DNA of 46,119 nt, from NCBI GenBank assembly GCA_963600315.1, contig CAVCAW010000014.1, positions 1 through 46,119 on the forward strand, given 5' to 3'. This DNA comes from UBA6382 sp963600315. GTDB lineage: Bacteria > Bacteroidota > Bacteroidia > Bacteroidales > Bacteroidaceae. This document shows, in pieces, positions 31,488 to 39,700 of this stretch. The translations under genes were made by a program, and so were the position numbers. The notes under the pieces were generated by a model. It searched no databases and was not told the origin of the DNA. It saw nothing but the letters and a program-made list of their open reading frames with translations. Each line of letters begins with the position of its first letter. Position 1 is the stretch's first letter.

Positions 31488-34475
31488 TTACATCGGACCA
31501 CCGCCAGGTCCACCGTGTCCGCCGCCGAATCCACCCATTCGCATAGGTGGTTCACCACCCGGGTGTCTGTCGCCATCAGGTCGCCTGTCGTCGCGTGGAC
31601 CGTCTTCATCGCGCTTGCCCGACTTGATGCGTCCTTTCTCGCCGTCAAACATTCTTAACTTGTAGATGAAGTGGAGCATGAAGTAGCTGTTGATGGAGTT
31701 GGAGCGGCTGTCGGTGCGGCTGTAGGCCGTGATTGATCGGCTCACGTTGCTGCGGCGGTGGAGAATGTCGTAGATCTGAAGGGTCACCACGGCGCTCTTG
31801 CCCTTGAGGAACGACTGCGAGAGTTGGGCGTTCCATATCAGTTCGTTGGTGTTCATTGACTTGTCGGTATAGCCGCGGCGTGACTCCATGCCGATGTTGG
31901 TGGATATGCCCAGCCCGAAGTCGGAGGTGTATTGTATGTTGCCGCCATAGGAGAAGCTGCAAGTGTTGAGGTTGGCCTGCTGCTGCAGTCTGTTGGAAGA
32001 GTGCTGGTAGTTGATGTTGCCGTTGAGGCTAAGCTCAAACAAACCGGTGCGGAAGGAAGCCTTGAGCCTCTCCGAGATATTGCTGCTGCGCGTGGTGCTC
32101 TTCTGGCTGCCTGCATTGCTGAGTCTCACGAAACCCACGCTATTGGTGTAGTTATAGTTGGTGCGGCTCGATACGCTGAAGGGGCTGTCCTGACTGAATG
32201 AAGTGCTGAAGCCACCACCCAGGCGCATGTTCCAGTTGCCGTTGATGTTTTCGGGTCGCGTGGTGCTCACACCGGTCACTTCGTCGTAGGTCACGGCGTT
32301 TGATATGCTGTTGAGCGTGTTGCTGTAGTCCACGTCGAAGTTCATGGATGTCAGCGATTTTATGAAGTAGTCGCTATATTCGACCTTGAGGCTGTTGGTC
32401 CACGAAGGCTTCAGTCCGGGGTTACCCTTGGTGATGTTCAGAGGGTCTGAGGTGTCGGTTATGTCTAGCAAGTTGGTCATGCTTGGTTCCGACGACGAAC
32501 CGTTGTAGCGCAAGTTGATGGAGCGTCGCTTGGTGACGTTAAACCTCATGAATACGTATGGCGACACGTGGAACACGTTGCGTACCACCACGGTGTCCAG
32601 TTCGCCCTTCTGGTAGTTGAGCTTGGTGCGCTGTGGCTGCATGTTGACTCCGGCACTGAGATTGAGCGCAGTGTTGTTGAAGCGGAATCCCAAGTTGACG
32701 GTGTGAATGTCGTCGTGGTAGGTAGCATAGCGGCTGTTGTAGAGGTTCTTGGCTATCTCGAGTGAGTCGGCAGAGGGCAAATAGCCGAAGGGCAAAGTAG
32801 GACTGATGCCGTTGTGGCCAAACCCGTCGAGCGAGTCGAGTTGATAGAGGTTGCGGTTTTGGTCTTGGAAGCGATGCTCGTAGCCATAGGTTGCCTGGAA
32901 GAACAAGTTCTTGACAATAGGCTCCGAGTAGCTCAGTCGAGCCGAGTAGTTCCAGTTCTTCGAGGGCGATGAGGTATACTGGTTATTGATGGTGCGCTTG
33001 CTGGTCTGATAGTAGTAGATGTCGGCGAGGCTAAACGAGCGGCTCGTGCTCTTGGAGTAGTTGCCGTTGAGGCTCAGCGAGAGGCTGCGACCCTTCTTGT
33101 TGAGTCTGCGCGTGATGTTCATCTCACCGCCGAAGTTGTGGCTCGACGACTCTGATGTCGACCTGCGGTTGGTGCGGTTGACGGCAATCTCTTTCAGACG
33201 TCCGTCGGTGTCAAGGGGATCCTGCGTGTTGCGAAACAAGGAGTCAAGTGGGTCTGAGGTCAGCGCATAGGGGTCATCGTTGAATGTGGCTGACAAGCTG
33301 TTTGAGCGGCTGTCGCTTTCGCTGTAGCCAAACGAGGGCCTAAACTGCATGGTGGTCAGCGAGTCGGGGTTCCATCTCATGTTGAGGTTGGTGCCGAAAC
33401 TGCGGCTGCTTCCGAGCGATTTGCTGCGGCTGTTGGAGAAACTGCTCTTGCTGTCGCCATAGAATGACTCGGAGTTTTGCGAACTATTGCGGTCGGTGCC
33501 TGAGTAGTTGAACTTTATGTCGCCGCCAATCTCGAAGTAACCCTTTTGCAGGTTCTTCTTGCCGTTGTCCCAGTAGAGGTTGGTGCCGAGCCCCTTGTTG
33601 GCGGTCAAGCCGTTGCTGGTTCCGATTCTGCGCCCGAATCCTCGGCTGTTGACATTGTTGGCTGTGCCGAAGAGAGCTATGCGGCTTTGGTCGGTGAAGC
33701 CCATGCCGAAGCCCTGTGCCGAATAGCGGTCTTTGTTGCCGAGCGCAAGGTCAATGTTGCCGTTCCACGCTCGCTTGAGCTTCTGTTTGAGTTCCAAGTC
33801 GAGCACGGTTTGCTCGTTGCCATCGTCGATGCCAGTCTGCTCGGTGTAGTCGCTCTTTTTCTGGTATGCCTTTATCTTCTTTACATAGTCAGCGGGCAGA
33901 TTCTTCATGGCCACACTGTTGTCGCCCTTGAAGAAGTCCTTGCCGTCCACCCTGATTTGACTCACTGTCTTGCCGTTGATAGTAATGCCGCCATTGTCGT
34001 CAATCTCCACTCCTGGCAACTGGTCCACCAAACTCTCCAGATAAGCCCCCTCGGGCACTCGGTAGGCCGAAGCATTATACATAAAAGTGTCGCCCTTAAC
34101 CTCCATCTTGGCCGCCTTGGCGGTCACGGTGGCACCTTTCAGCGTGATGTCGCTCGATTCAAGCGTCATGGTGCCCAGGGCAGCACTCGTCTTCTCGGCG
34201 GTCAGCGTGATGTTGCGGTAAAGGGGCTTATAGCCTACCGACGAAATCTTCACTATATATTTGCCACCCTTCTGAGGCTTGATGATGAAAATTCCCAAGT
34301 CGCTCGTGGCCATTCCCGTCACGTGAGAGCTGTCGGCATTAAGCAGGCTGATGCCCACACCAGGCAGCGGCTGATTAGTCTGTTTGTCAATAATCTTGCC
34401 CGAGACGGAAAAATTGTCTGCCATTGCAGCGGCAACGATGCATACTGCGGCAATCAGGGTGTAGAGTCTTTTCAT
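31488..34475 (-). CDS. Outer-membrane beta-barrel protein with carboxypeptidase-regulatory-like domain (OMP_b-brl_3 type)
   Basis: Large TonB-receptor-like outer-membrane protein of 995 residues. It has a signal peptide (1-19, MKRLYTLIAAVCIVAAAMA), a CarboxypepD_reg-like domain (about 22-110, VSGKIIDKQTNQPLPGVGIS) and a plug-like part with VDQLPGVEIDDNGGITINGKTVSQIRVDGKDFF (about 147-179). A long beta-barrel (about 220-940) rich in Ser/Asn/Arg and alternating aromatic residues follows. The last ~50 residues form a Gly/Pro/Asp/Arg-rich tail ending GGPGGGPM instead of a terminal aromatic strand. No SusD partner is adjacent, so it belongs to the solitary group whose ligands are unknown. Translation starts 44 bases downstream of a pair of competing hairpins. 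Confidence 0.88.
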   Translation of the reverse strand: MKRLYTLIAAVCIVAAAMADNFSVSGKIIDKQTNQPLPGVGISLLNADSSHVTGMATSDLGIFIIKPQKGGKYIVKISSVGYKPLYRNITLTAEKTSAALGTMTLESSDITLKGATVTAKAAKMEVKGDTFMYNASAYRVPEGAYLESLVDQLPGVEIDDNGGITINGKTVSQIRVDGKDFFKGDNSVAMKNLPADYVKKIKAYQKKSDYTEQTGIDDGNEQTVLDLELKQKLKRAWNGNIDLALGNKDRYSAQGFGMGFTDQSRIALFGTANNVNSRGFGRRIGTSNGLTANKGLGTNLYWDNGKKNLQKGYFEIGGDIKFNYSGTDRNSSQNSESFYGDSKSSFSNSRSKSLGSSRSFGTNLNMRWNPDSLTTMQFRPSFGYSESDSRSNSLSATFNDDPYALTSDPLDSLFRNTQDPLDTDGRLKEIAVNRTNRRSTSESSSHNFGGEMNITRRLNKKGRSLSLSLNGNYSKSTSRSFSLADIYYYQTSKRTINNQYTSSPSKNWNYSARLSYSEPIVKNLFFQATYGYEHRFQDQNRNLYQLDSLDGFGHNGISPTLPFGYLPSADSLEIAKNLYNSRYATYHDDIHTVNLGFRFNNTALNLSAGVNMQPQRTKLNYQKGELDTVVVRNVFHVSPYVFMRFNVTKRRSINLRYNGSSSEPSMTNLLDITDTSDPLNITKGNPGLKPSWTNSLKVEYSDYFIKSLTSMNFDVDYSNTLNSISNAVTYDEVTGVSTTRPENINGNWNMRLGGGFSTSFSQDSPFSVSSRTNYNYTNSVGFVRLSNAGSQKSTTRSSNISERLKASFRTGLFELSLNGNINYQHSSNRLQQQANLNTCSFSYGGNIQYTSDFGLGISTNIGMESRRGYTDKSMNTNELIWNAQLSQSFLKGKSAVVTLQIYDILHRRSNVSRSITAYSRTDSRSNSINSYFMLHFIYKLRMFDGEKGRIKSGKRDEDGPRDDRRPDGDRHPGGEPPMRMGGFGGGHGGPGGGPM

Positions 34476-34518
34476 TTTGTGTCTGACTATAGTGTTGTTG
34501 TTTCTGTTTTCTTAGATA

Positions 34519-34545
34519 CCCCTCAAGTCGTGAGGGTTTAACCCT
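34519..34545 (-). promoter_or_regulatory. Two mutually exclusive hairpins in the beta-barrel gene leader
   Basis: In the minus-strand leader, AGGGTT can pair with AACCCT, and CCCTC can pair with GAGGGG. Both use the same ACCCTC stretch (34532-34538 region), so only one can form at a time. The region is 44-70 bases upstream of the start codon. Confidence 0.4.
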
Positions 34546-34707
34546 TAACTTTTTTTAACCAGTCGCACTGAAGTGGCAGTCGGTTTGACCTCCTCTGCCA
34601 TAAGCCGTGGCAGCAAGCTTGTTTGGTAATCCCAAAGCCCAGGCTTGATTGAGCCGTCTGCCATATTTTATAGTGAGTTTTTGGCCTTTTTTGTTGTGCA
34701 ATCATTC

Positions 34708-34806
34708 GCATTTCGGCGGAAGTTGATAAGCGTTTCGGGCGAAATTGCCGACCGTTTCCCCCGAAATTCAATTCAATTTCCGCCGAAACGCCCCAGTTTG
34801 CTCAAC
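34708..34806 (+). repeat. Array B: four 22-bp degenerate near-palindromic repeats plus GCTCAAC
   Basis: Units start at 34708, 34730, 34752 and 34774; all keep TTTC at unit positions 4-7 and GA at 12-13. GCTCAAC stands at 34800-34806, exactly the same offset (92 bases from the first unit) as in array A. An inverted TTGAGC occurs upstream (34649-34654), further away than in array A. The array fills most of the 393-base gap between the beta-barrel gene and the ferredoxin gene. It runs in the same orientation as array A on this strand. Confidence 0.85.
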
Positions 34807-34817
34807 CCTTTTGCAAC

Positions 34818-34854
34818 AAAAAAGGAGAGCCTGAAGAGACTCTCCTTTTTTTTT
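34818..34854 (-). terminator. Terminator of the ferredoxin gene
   Basis: A 12-bp perfect stem (AAAAAAGGAGAG with CTCTCCTTTTTT, 34818-34829 with 34840-34851) provides T runs in both directions; the ferredoxin gene ends 15 bases away on the minus strand. Confidence 0.88.
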
Positions 34855-34868
34855 CGTTCTTGGACGGA

Positions 34869-35039
34869 TTATTCGCCCGGAGCGATAGCACCTGAAGGAC
34901 AAACGTCTGCGCAAGAACCGCAGTCAACACAAACGTCTGGGTCGATAGAGTATTTATCGCCCTCTGAAATTGCGCCTGATGGGCATTCGTCGATACATGT
35001 GCCGCATGCTACGCAATCGTCGCTAATTACATAAGCCAT
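34869..35039 (-). CDS. 2[4Fe-4S] ferredoxin
   Basis: Small electron carrier of 56 residues, too short for most gene filters. It starts MAYVISDDCVACGTCIDECP and contains two CxxCxxCxxxCP motifs: C9, C12, C15, C19 and C37, C40, C43, C47. These bind two [4Fe-4S] clusters in the clostridial-type arrangement, with pseudo-twofold repeat (PSGAI follows both). It ends SGAIAPGE. It is acidic, as expected for a soluble carrier in pyruvate or hydrogenase redox reactions. It has its own -7 box and terminator, so it is monocistronic. Confidence 0.97.
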   Translation of the reverse strand: MAYVISDDCVACGTCIDECPSGAISEGDKYSIDPDVCVDCGSCADVCPSGAIAPGE

Positions 35040-35072
35040 TTTTGTTGAGTTTTAAGTGTTAGTAAACATCTG

Positions 35073-35080
35073 CAAAGGTA
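35073..35080 (-). promoter_or_regulatory. Probable ferredoxin promoter, -7 box
   Basis: The minus strand reads TACCTTTG, 33 bases upstream of the ferredoxin start. A -33 TTTG at the normal distance is not seen. Confidence 0.5.
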
Positions 35081-35242
35081 GTGTTTTTTAACAACACGTG
35101 AATATACTGAGCGGTTTTTTTTGTCGCTGAATAATAAAACGCAGCGGCTAGCGTTATAAATAATGGGACTGTTGCCTGAAAGCGACTTTGGGGCTCGAGG
35201 GGTAGGTTTCCCTACATTATTTACTCAACGATAGAACTACAG

Positions 35243-35998
35243 ATGACTAAATATAAAAGGACCTTGCGGCGATTGGTTGCATTCGTCAGATGTTTGCCCT
35301 GCGTGTTGGCGCTGGCGGGCTGCATGATTGCTACTACCGCCGAGGCGCAGCAGAATAACAAGGTGCAAAACAAACCCTATATTGATTTGCGCCGGTTTCA
35401 TTACGGCTTCTCCGTTGGTCTTCACCAGCAGAGTCTCATCATGCCCAACTCTGGCTACATAGACCCCGAGACGGGGCAGCAGTGGATGGTGTCCAACAAT
35501 AAGTTTTCGCCAGGCTTCACCGTAGGTTTGATTGGCGACTGGCGCATTTGCAACTACTTGTCGTTCAGAGTGCTGCCAACGATGCACTTTCAGACCAATA
35601 CCATCAGCTTCAAGGAGAAGACCACAGGGCAGACCGACTATCAGGAGATGAAGTCTACTTACATATCGTTGCCACTGGACCTGAAGATTTGTGCGCCACG
35701 CCACAACAACTATCGCCCCTATGTCATTACGGGCGTGAGTGCCTCCTATGACCTCACCGCTAAGGACCAGGACAACATAGCAGTCAAGCCACTGTCGTTT
35801 GCTTTCGAGGTGGGCTTCGGCTGCGACTACTACTTGCCTTTCTTCAAGTGTTGTCCGGAACTCAAATTTTGCTTCGGCCTCAACGATATTCTAAAGACCG
35901 ACCGCTCCAAGTTGACCGACAAGTCGAAAGAGGTGTTCACCAAGTCAGTTAAAGATGCCCACACCACTATGGTAGTGCTTACCCTCCACTTCGAATGA
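35243..35998 (+). CDS. PorT-like outer-membrane protein (type IX secretion / porin family)
   Basis: Outer-membrane beta-barrel protein of 251 residues. A signal peptide ends near residue 35 (ATTAEAQ). A short linker (PYIDLRRFHYGFSVGLHQQSL, about 44-64) opens the barrel; strands alternate through to a terminal TMVVLTLHFE with C-terminal aromatic-acidic end. The pattern FHYGFSVG, the GFTVGLIGDWRICNYLSFRVLPTMHF block (about 93-118) and the link to rlmH fit PorT, a component needed for type IX secretion, but general porin-family members look alike, so no gene symbol is given. Its stop overlaps the rlmH start by four bases (ATGA). Confidence 0.8.
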   Translation: MTKYKRTLRRLVAFVRCLPCVLALAGCMIATTAEAQQNNKVQNKPYIDLRRFHYGFSVGLHQQSLIMPNSGYIDPETGQQWMVSNNKFSPGFTVGLIGDWRICNYLSFRVLPTMHFQTNTISFKEKTTGQTDYQEMKSTYISLPLDLKICAPRHNNYRPYVITGVSASYDLTAKDQDNIAVKPLSFAFEVGFGCDYYLPFFKCCPELKFCFGLNDILKTDRSKLTDKSKEVFTKSVKDAHTTMVVLTLHFE

Positions 35999-36468
35999 AA
36001 ACGACACTAATACTGGTGGGCAAGACCACCTCAAGACCCTTGGCATCGCTCATTGACGACTACCTTGAGCGGCTGGAGCATTTCTCGCCCTTGAGTGTGG
36101 AAGTGATACCAGAACTGCGCAATGCCAAATCACTCGACACGGGGCAGCAGAAGGAACTTGAGGCCCGTACGATATTGGGCAAGCTGAAGCCGTCGGACTA
36201 TGTGGTATTACTTGACGAGCGGGGCAAGCAGTTCCGCTCCGTGGAGTTTGCTGATTTCGTGCGCAAACTGCAACTGCGCGGTGTGCAGCGAGTGGTGTTT
36301 GTCATAGGTGGCCCTTATGGCTTTGCCCCCTCGGTCTACGAAAGGGCAGACGAAAAGGTCTCGCTCTCGATGATGACTTTTTCACACCAAATGATACGCC
36401 TACTCTTTGTGGAACAGCTGTATAGGGCTCACGCCATATTGAATAATCTGCCTTACCACCACGAGTAG
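35995..36468 (+). CDS. rlmH: 23S rRNA (pseudouridine(1915)-N(3))-methyltransferase RlmH
   Basis: SPOUT-family methyltransferase acting on pseudouridine 1915 of 23S rRNA in assembled ribosomes. The protein has 157 residues, the standard length. It has KTTLILVGKT at the start, LLDERGKQF (about 72-80), the SAM-binding knot FVIGGPYGFAPSVYERAD (about 101-118), and the diagnostic LYRAHAILNNLPYHHE C-terminus. It overlaps the PorT-like gene by four bases, so the two are translationally coupled. Confidence 0.97.
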   Translation: MKTTLILVGKTTSRPLASLIDDYLERLEHFSPLSVEVIPELRNAKSLDTGQQKELEARTILGKLKPSDYVVLLDERGKQFRSVEFADFVRKLQLRGVQRVVFVIGGPYGFAPSVYERADEKVSLSMMTFSHQMIRLLFVEQLYRAHAILNNLPYHHE

Positions 36469-36514
36469 CCCCCATATTTTTGCATAGGGGTAGGGTGAAA
36501 AAAATCGCAATTTC

Positions 36515-36546
36515 TTTGGCTGTAACGAAAAAAGGCACTACCTTTG
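36515..36546 (+). promoter_or_regulatory. Promoter of the tRNA gene
   Basis: TTTG (36515-36518), 20 bases, then TACCTTTG (36539-36546): a full consensus. Transcription should begin near 36552, about 60 bases before the tRNA. Confidence 0.85.
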
Positions 36547-36551
36547 CACTC

Positions 36552-36606
36552 GCAAATGACGGAGGTCTATAGATGGGGGTTTATGGGTTAAACCTCTGAC
36601 ATTTGC
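36552..36606 (+). other. Hairpin leader between promoter and tRNA
   Basis: GCAAATG (36552-36558) pairs with CATTTGC (36600-36606); GAGGT (36562-36566) pairs with ACCTC (36592-36596) across a 3x3 internal loop. The hairpin occupies nearly the full leader and stops six bases before the tRNA 5' end. Confidence 0.65.
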
Positions 36607-36611
36607 ACTTT

Positions 36612-36685
36612 GGCGAGATAGCTCAGCTGGTTAGAGCGTCGGATTCATAATCCGGAGGTCGTGGGATCGTGACCCACTCTCGCTA
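36612..36685 (+). tRNA. tRNA with CAT anticodon (tRNA-Met, elongator type)
   Basis: A 74-base cloverleaf: acceptor GGCGAGA with TCTCGCT (first pair G-U), D-arm GCTCAGCTGGTTAGAGC, anticodon arm TCGGA-TTCATAA-TCCGG with anticodon CAT, T-arm GTGGG-ATCGTGA-CCCAC, discriminator A at 36685. No CCA is encoded. The missing three G-C pairs of initiator tRNAs in the anticodon stem and the paired 1-72 position argue against initiator; a lysidine-modified tRNA-Ile2 cannot be excluded. The T-loop starts A and has T at the position of the usual A58 (ATCGTGA instead of TTCRANY). Confidence 0.92.
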
Positions 36686-36686
36686 C

Positions 36687-36723
36687 AAAAAAGGAGTTTC
36701 TGCTAAGCAGCAACTCCTTTTTT
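36687..36723. terminator. Bidirectional terminator between the tRNA and the C10 protease gene
   Basis: AAAAAAGGAGTT (36687-36698) pairs with AACTCCTTTTTT (36712-36723), giving T runs in both directions. It ends the tRNA transcript directly after the discriminator base and lies 64 bases past the protease stop on the other strand. Confidence 0.9.
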
Positions 36724-36786
36724 GTATATATGCCTGGCATGAGCATTATCTTTGACTCACCTGGCAAACTCTCATCTCTGTAGACG

Positions 36787-39700
36787 CTATTTTCTGAATT
36801 TCTTTCCGTTAATAATGTAGATGCCACCCTTGACAGGCGAAGCCACGACTTTGCCCGACAGATCGTAGGCGGTGACATCGGTGGTAGGTGTGGTTAAGTC
36901 GTGTATACCTTCGGCTTCGTCGCCCTCCTTGATGATGGCGAATCCCTTGATGTCACCCTTTGATGGACTGGCACTGCTGGCACTGAAGTAGGCCTTGAAG
37001 CCGTTGAGGTCGGTGCCGGTGTAGCGATAGAAGCCAAGGCGTCCGTCTACGGATTGCAGGGTGTAGGAGCCGACAGTGTTGGCGATAGCTGGCACTGAAC
37101 CGCTAAGGCAGCTCGTTGTAGTATCGCTCGCCTCGGTGGCAGCGGAAAGTGAGCACACTGTGTTGGGCTCGCCCTCAATCACTACGCCTGTATTGGCAGG
37201 TATCACGTCGTGAAGGGCTGTAAGCCAGATGCAGTTGTCCTCACTGTTGTATGTTCCAGCATAGGCTTTGATGCCAGTAGGAATTTCTAGGGCGATGGGC
37301 GAGTAGAGAGTGGACATTCCCTCGCTACTGATAGTCATGGTGACAGCATCTGCCTCCTCGAGAGTGAAGCTGTAGTCTGCAGAAGTGATGTCTGACGGGG
37401 CGGTGAATGAGGCAGCATTGCCACCTGCCGACATGTAGTGGGTACCGTCACCAAAGACCACGAGATATTTGCCGATGCTTGCGGACGACTGCATGAAACC
37501 ATAGTAAAGCGAAGCATCGTCAGTGGTGGCTGCGGTGGTGTTAATTGGGCATGTGTCGGTGTCGCTGCTATGACTGACGTAATACCCCGTCTGGTAAGCT
37601 ACAAGGCGGTCGCCGCCATAGTAGCAGAAGATGGTAGCGTCGTCCTTGGTGGAGCTGAACTCAATGCGGTTGTCGTTGGTGTTGCGGCAAGTCATGTAGT
37701 TGCCGTTGGTGTCCTTAATGCGCAGCAACATGCCCTCTTCAGGAGTGTTGATTACCATGTTGTCGCTGGTGATGGTGGCGATAGCCTCTTTCACGTCCAA
37801 TATGTTGGCTTTGCTGTTTGCTGCCAGAGTTCGGGCTTCTTGCAGAGTCTCGTCAAACGCTGCACTGGTGTGGTATTGTCCGAGTTTGTCGCCACGCGGA
37901 TATGAGTCGATGACGGCTATGGCACCTGCCAGACTCGGCATGCTTTCTTCTACATCGACGGTAGCATCGCTGGCATAGACGGCTTCGCAATTGTTGACGT
38001 CTGACATCACGATGTTGCGTAGCGTAATCGTGGCATTTGTAATTGTCTTGCTCGTGAACTTGAGTGGAATATAGGCTATGGCTCCTTCGGTTCCTGCGAT
38101 GCCAGTGTTGGGGGTACCTAACATTATCACTCTGCCATTGCTGATGGAGCCAGTATAGCCGGTTGTGCGTGAGGAGAAGGTAATCTCTGCATCGTCGTCT
38201 GCGGCTAGATAGTCGGGCAGGTCCAGGTCAAACTGCAGTGCGTTGAACTGACTTGCAGTGTTGTCCATATTCAAAATAAGGTAGGCCGTGCCACAGTGCT
38301 CAATAATCTCGGCACTGAGTGGCTTGCTGGCTTCGGTATTGTCCTTGAAGTCCGTGGCGCTCATAACATAGGTCGTCAGTTCCTTCCCGTCGTTTTCGTC
38401 AAGTGAACCGTCGACATTGAGGTCGGCAGACCAGAAGATGAGGTCCTTGGTCGAGTAGCTGTCGCTGCAAAGCTTGTGCAGCTTGCAGAGGTCAGCGATG
38501 TTGATATAGCCATCGTGGTTCACATCGCCAGTAAGGTAGGGTGCATCCAAAGTTACCTTGCCGTCTTTCACCCAGAAGTTGGTGGATGCGTCAAGACCAA
38601 TCGCTGTAATTGAATTGCCGCTTGCTGTATATTTCTCTACAAAGCCCCAGCTCGAGTAGCCCGACTGCTGCGCACCCAGATAGAGCTTGTAGGCTCCTTC
38701 TTGAATGGTGGAGGGCAGTGTGCCCTTGAATGTGTAGTCCTTATTGTAGTAAGCCAGGTAAGACAAAGCGTTAGAAATGTCTTGGGTGTTGCCGAAGGTG
38801 GTGATGAAATCGCCCATATAGTCAGCTACTGCCATCTGCAGCGTGCCCTTGAAATTTCTTTGTTCATCCATATTCATTATAGTGGCAGCTGTGAGGGTCA
38901 TATTGTTGGAAGCATTGGCAGTGACGTCTATGTTTTGCGTCATCACTGTGGGGAAGTAGACGTTTTTATCATAGATGATGCTAATTGTATCAGTTATATT
39001 GCCCGTGTTGACGGGATAGCGCTTAGAACTTCCTTCAGGGCTTGCATAAACTGCAAGAGTGTAGTCGCCCGACTTGAAAGAAGTGGGGAAGGTACTCGTT
39101 AATTCGATGACCTTGAAAAAATAAGACGTTTCCAAATCGCTGACAGTCGTGCTGTAGACATCTGTGGCATTGCCCTCACCATCTTTCAGACAGACATAAA
39201 TGGTTCCCGTGAATGCCTGGCAACTTTGGTTTATCAGAGTGTCAATCCGTATGTTCAACTTCTGGTTTTTGGTGACGTCTACCAAGTTGGTGGACGGTGT
39301 GAGCGAACTCGCCTGCAGGTAGCACGGCATTTCGTCGTTGCCGTCATCGGGCTTGGCGTTGATAATCACTTGCAGGTTTTGGGAGAAAGTGTGGTTGCCA
39401 TAGGTCATATTTGTCATGAGGAAGTCGCCATTGGCTATTCCGTCCCAACCCCAGTTGATGTGGTAGTAGGGATATTCGCTGTCTTCCTTGAATTTGTAGC
39501 CGTCGATGACAAAGGCATGTCCATAGCCGGTTGTAGACGTCGCTCTGATGGGCATAGGGCAGCCGTTGTCCAGCTGTTCGAGCAGTGCATTGTGCCAGTC
39601 ATCGTTCGACATGTAGTTTCTGGTCATCAGTGCCATGTCGTGGTCATAGCCGAAGTACTTGAGCAGTGCTCTCATCATTTCATCAGTTGATGTGCCGCTC

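Noticed and set aside
33546..34541. 331-codon open frame on the plus strand
   Set aside because: Antisense to the N-terminal half of the outer-membrane barrel gene; composition is unlike a protein family I know.
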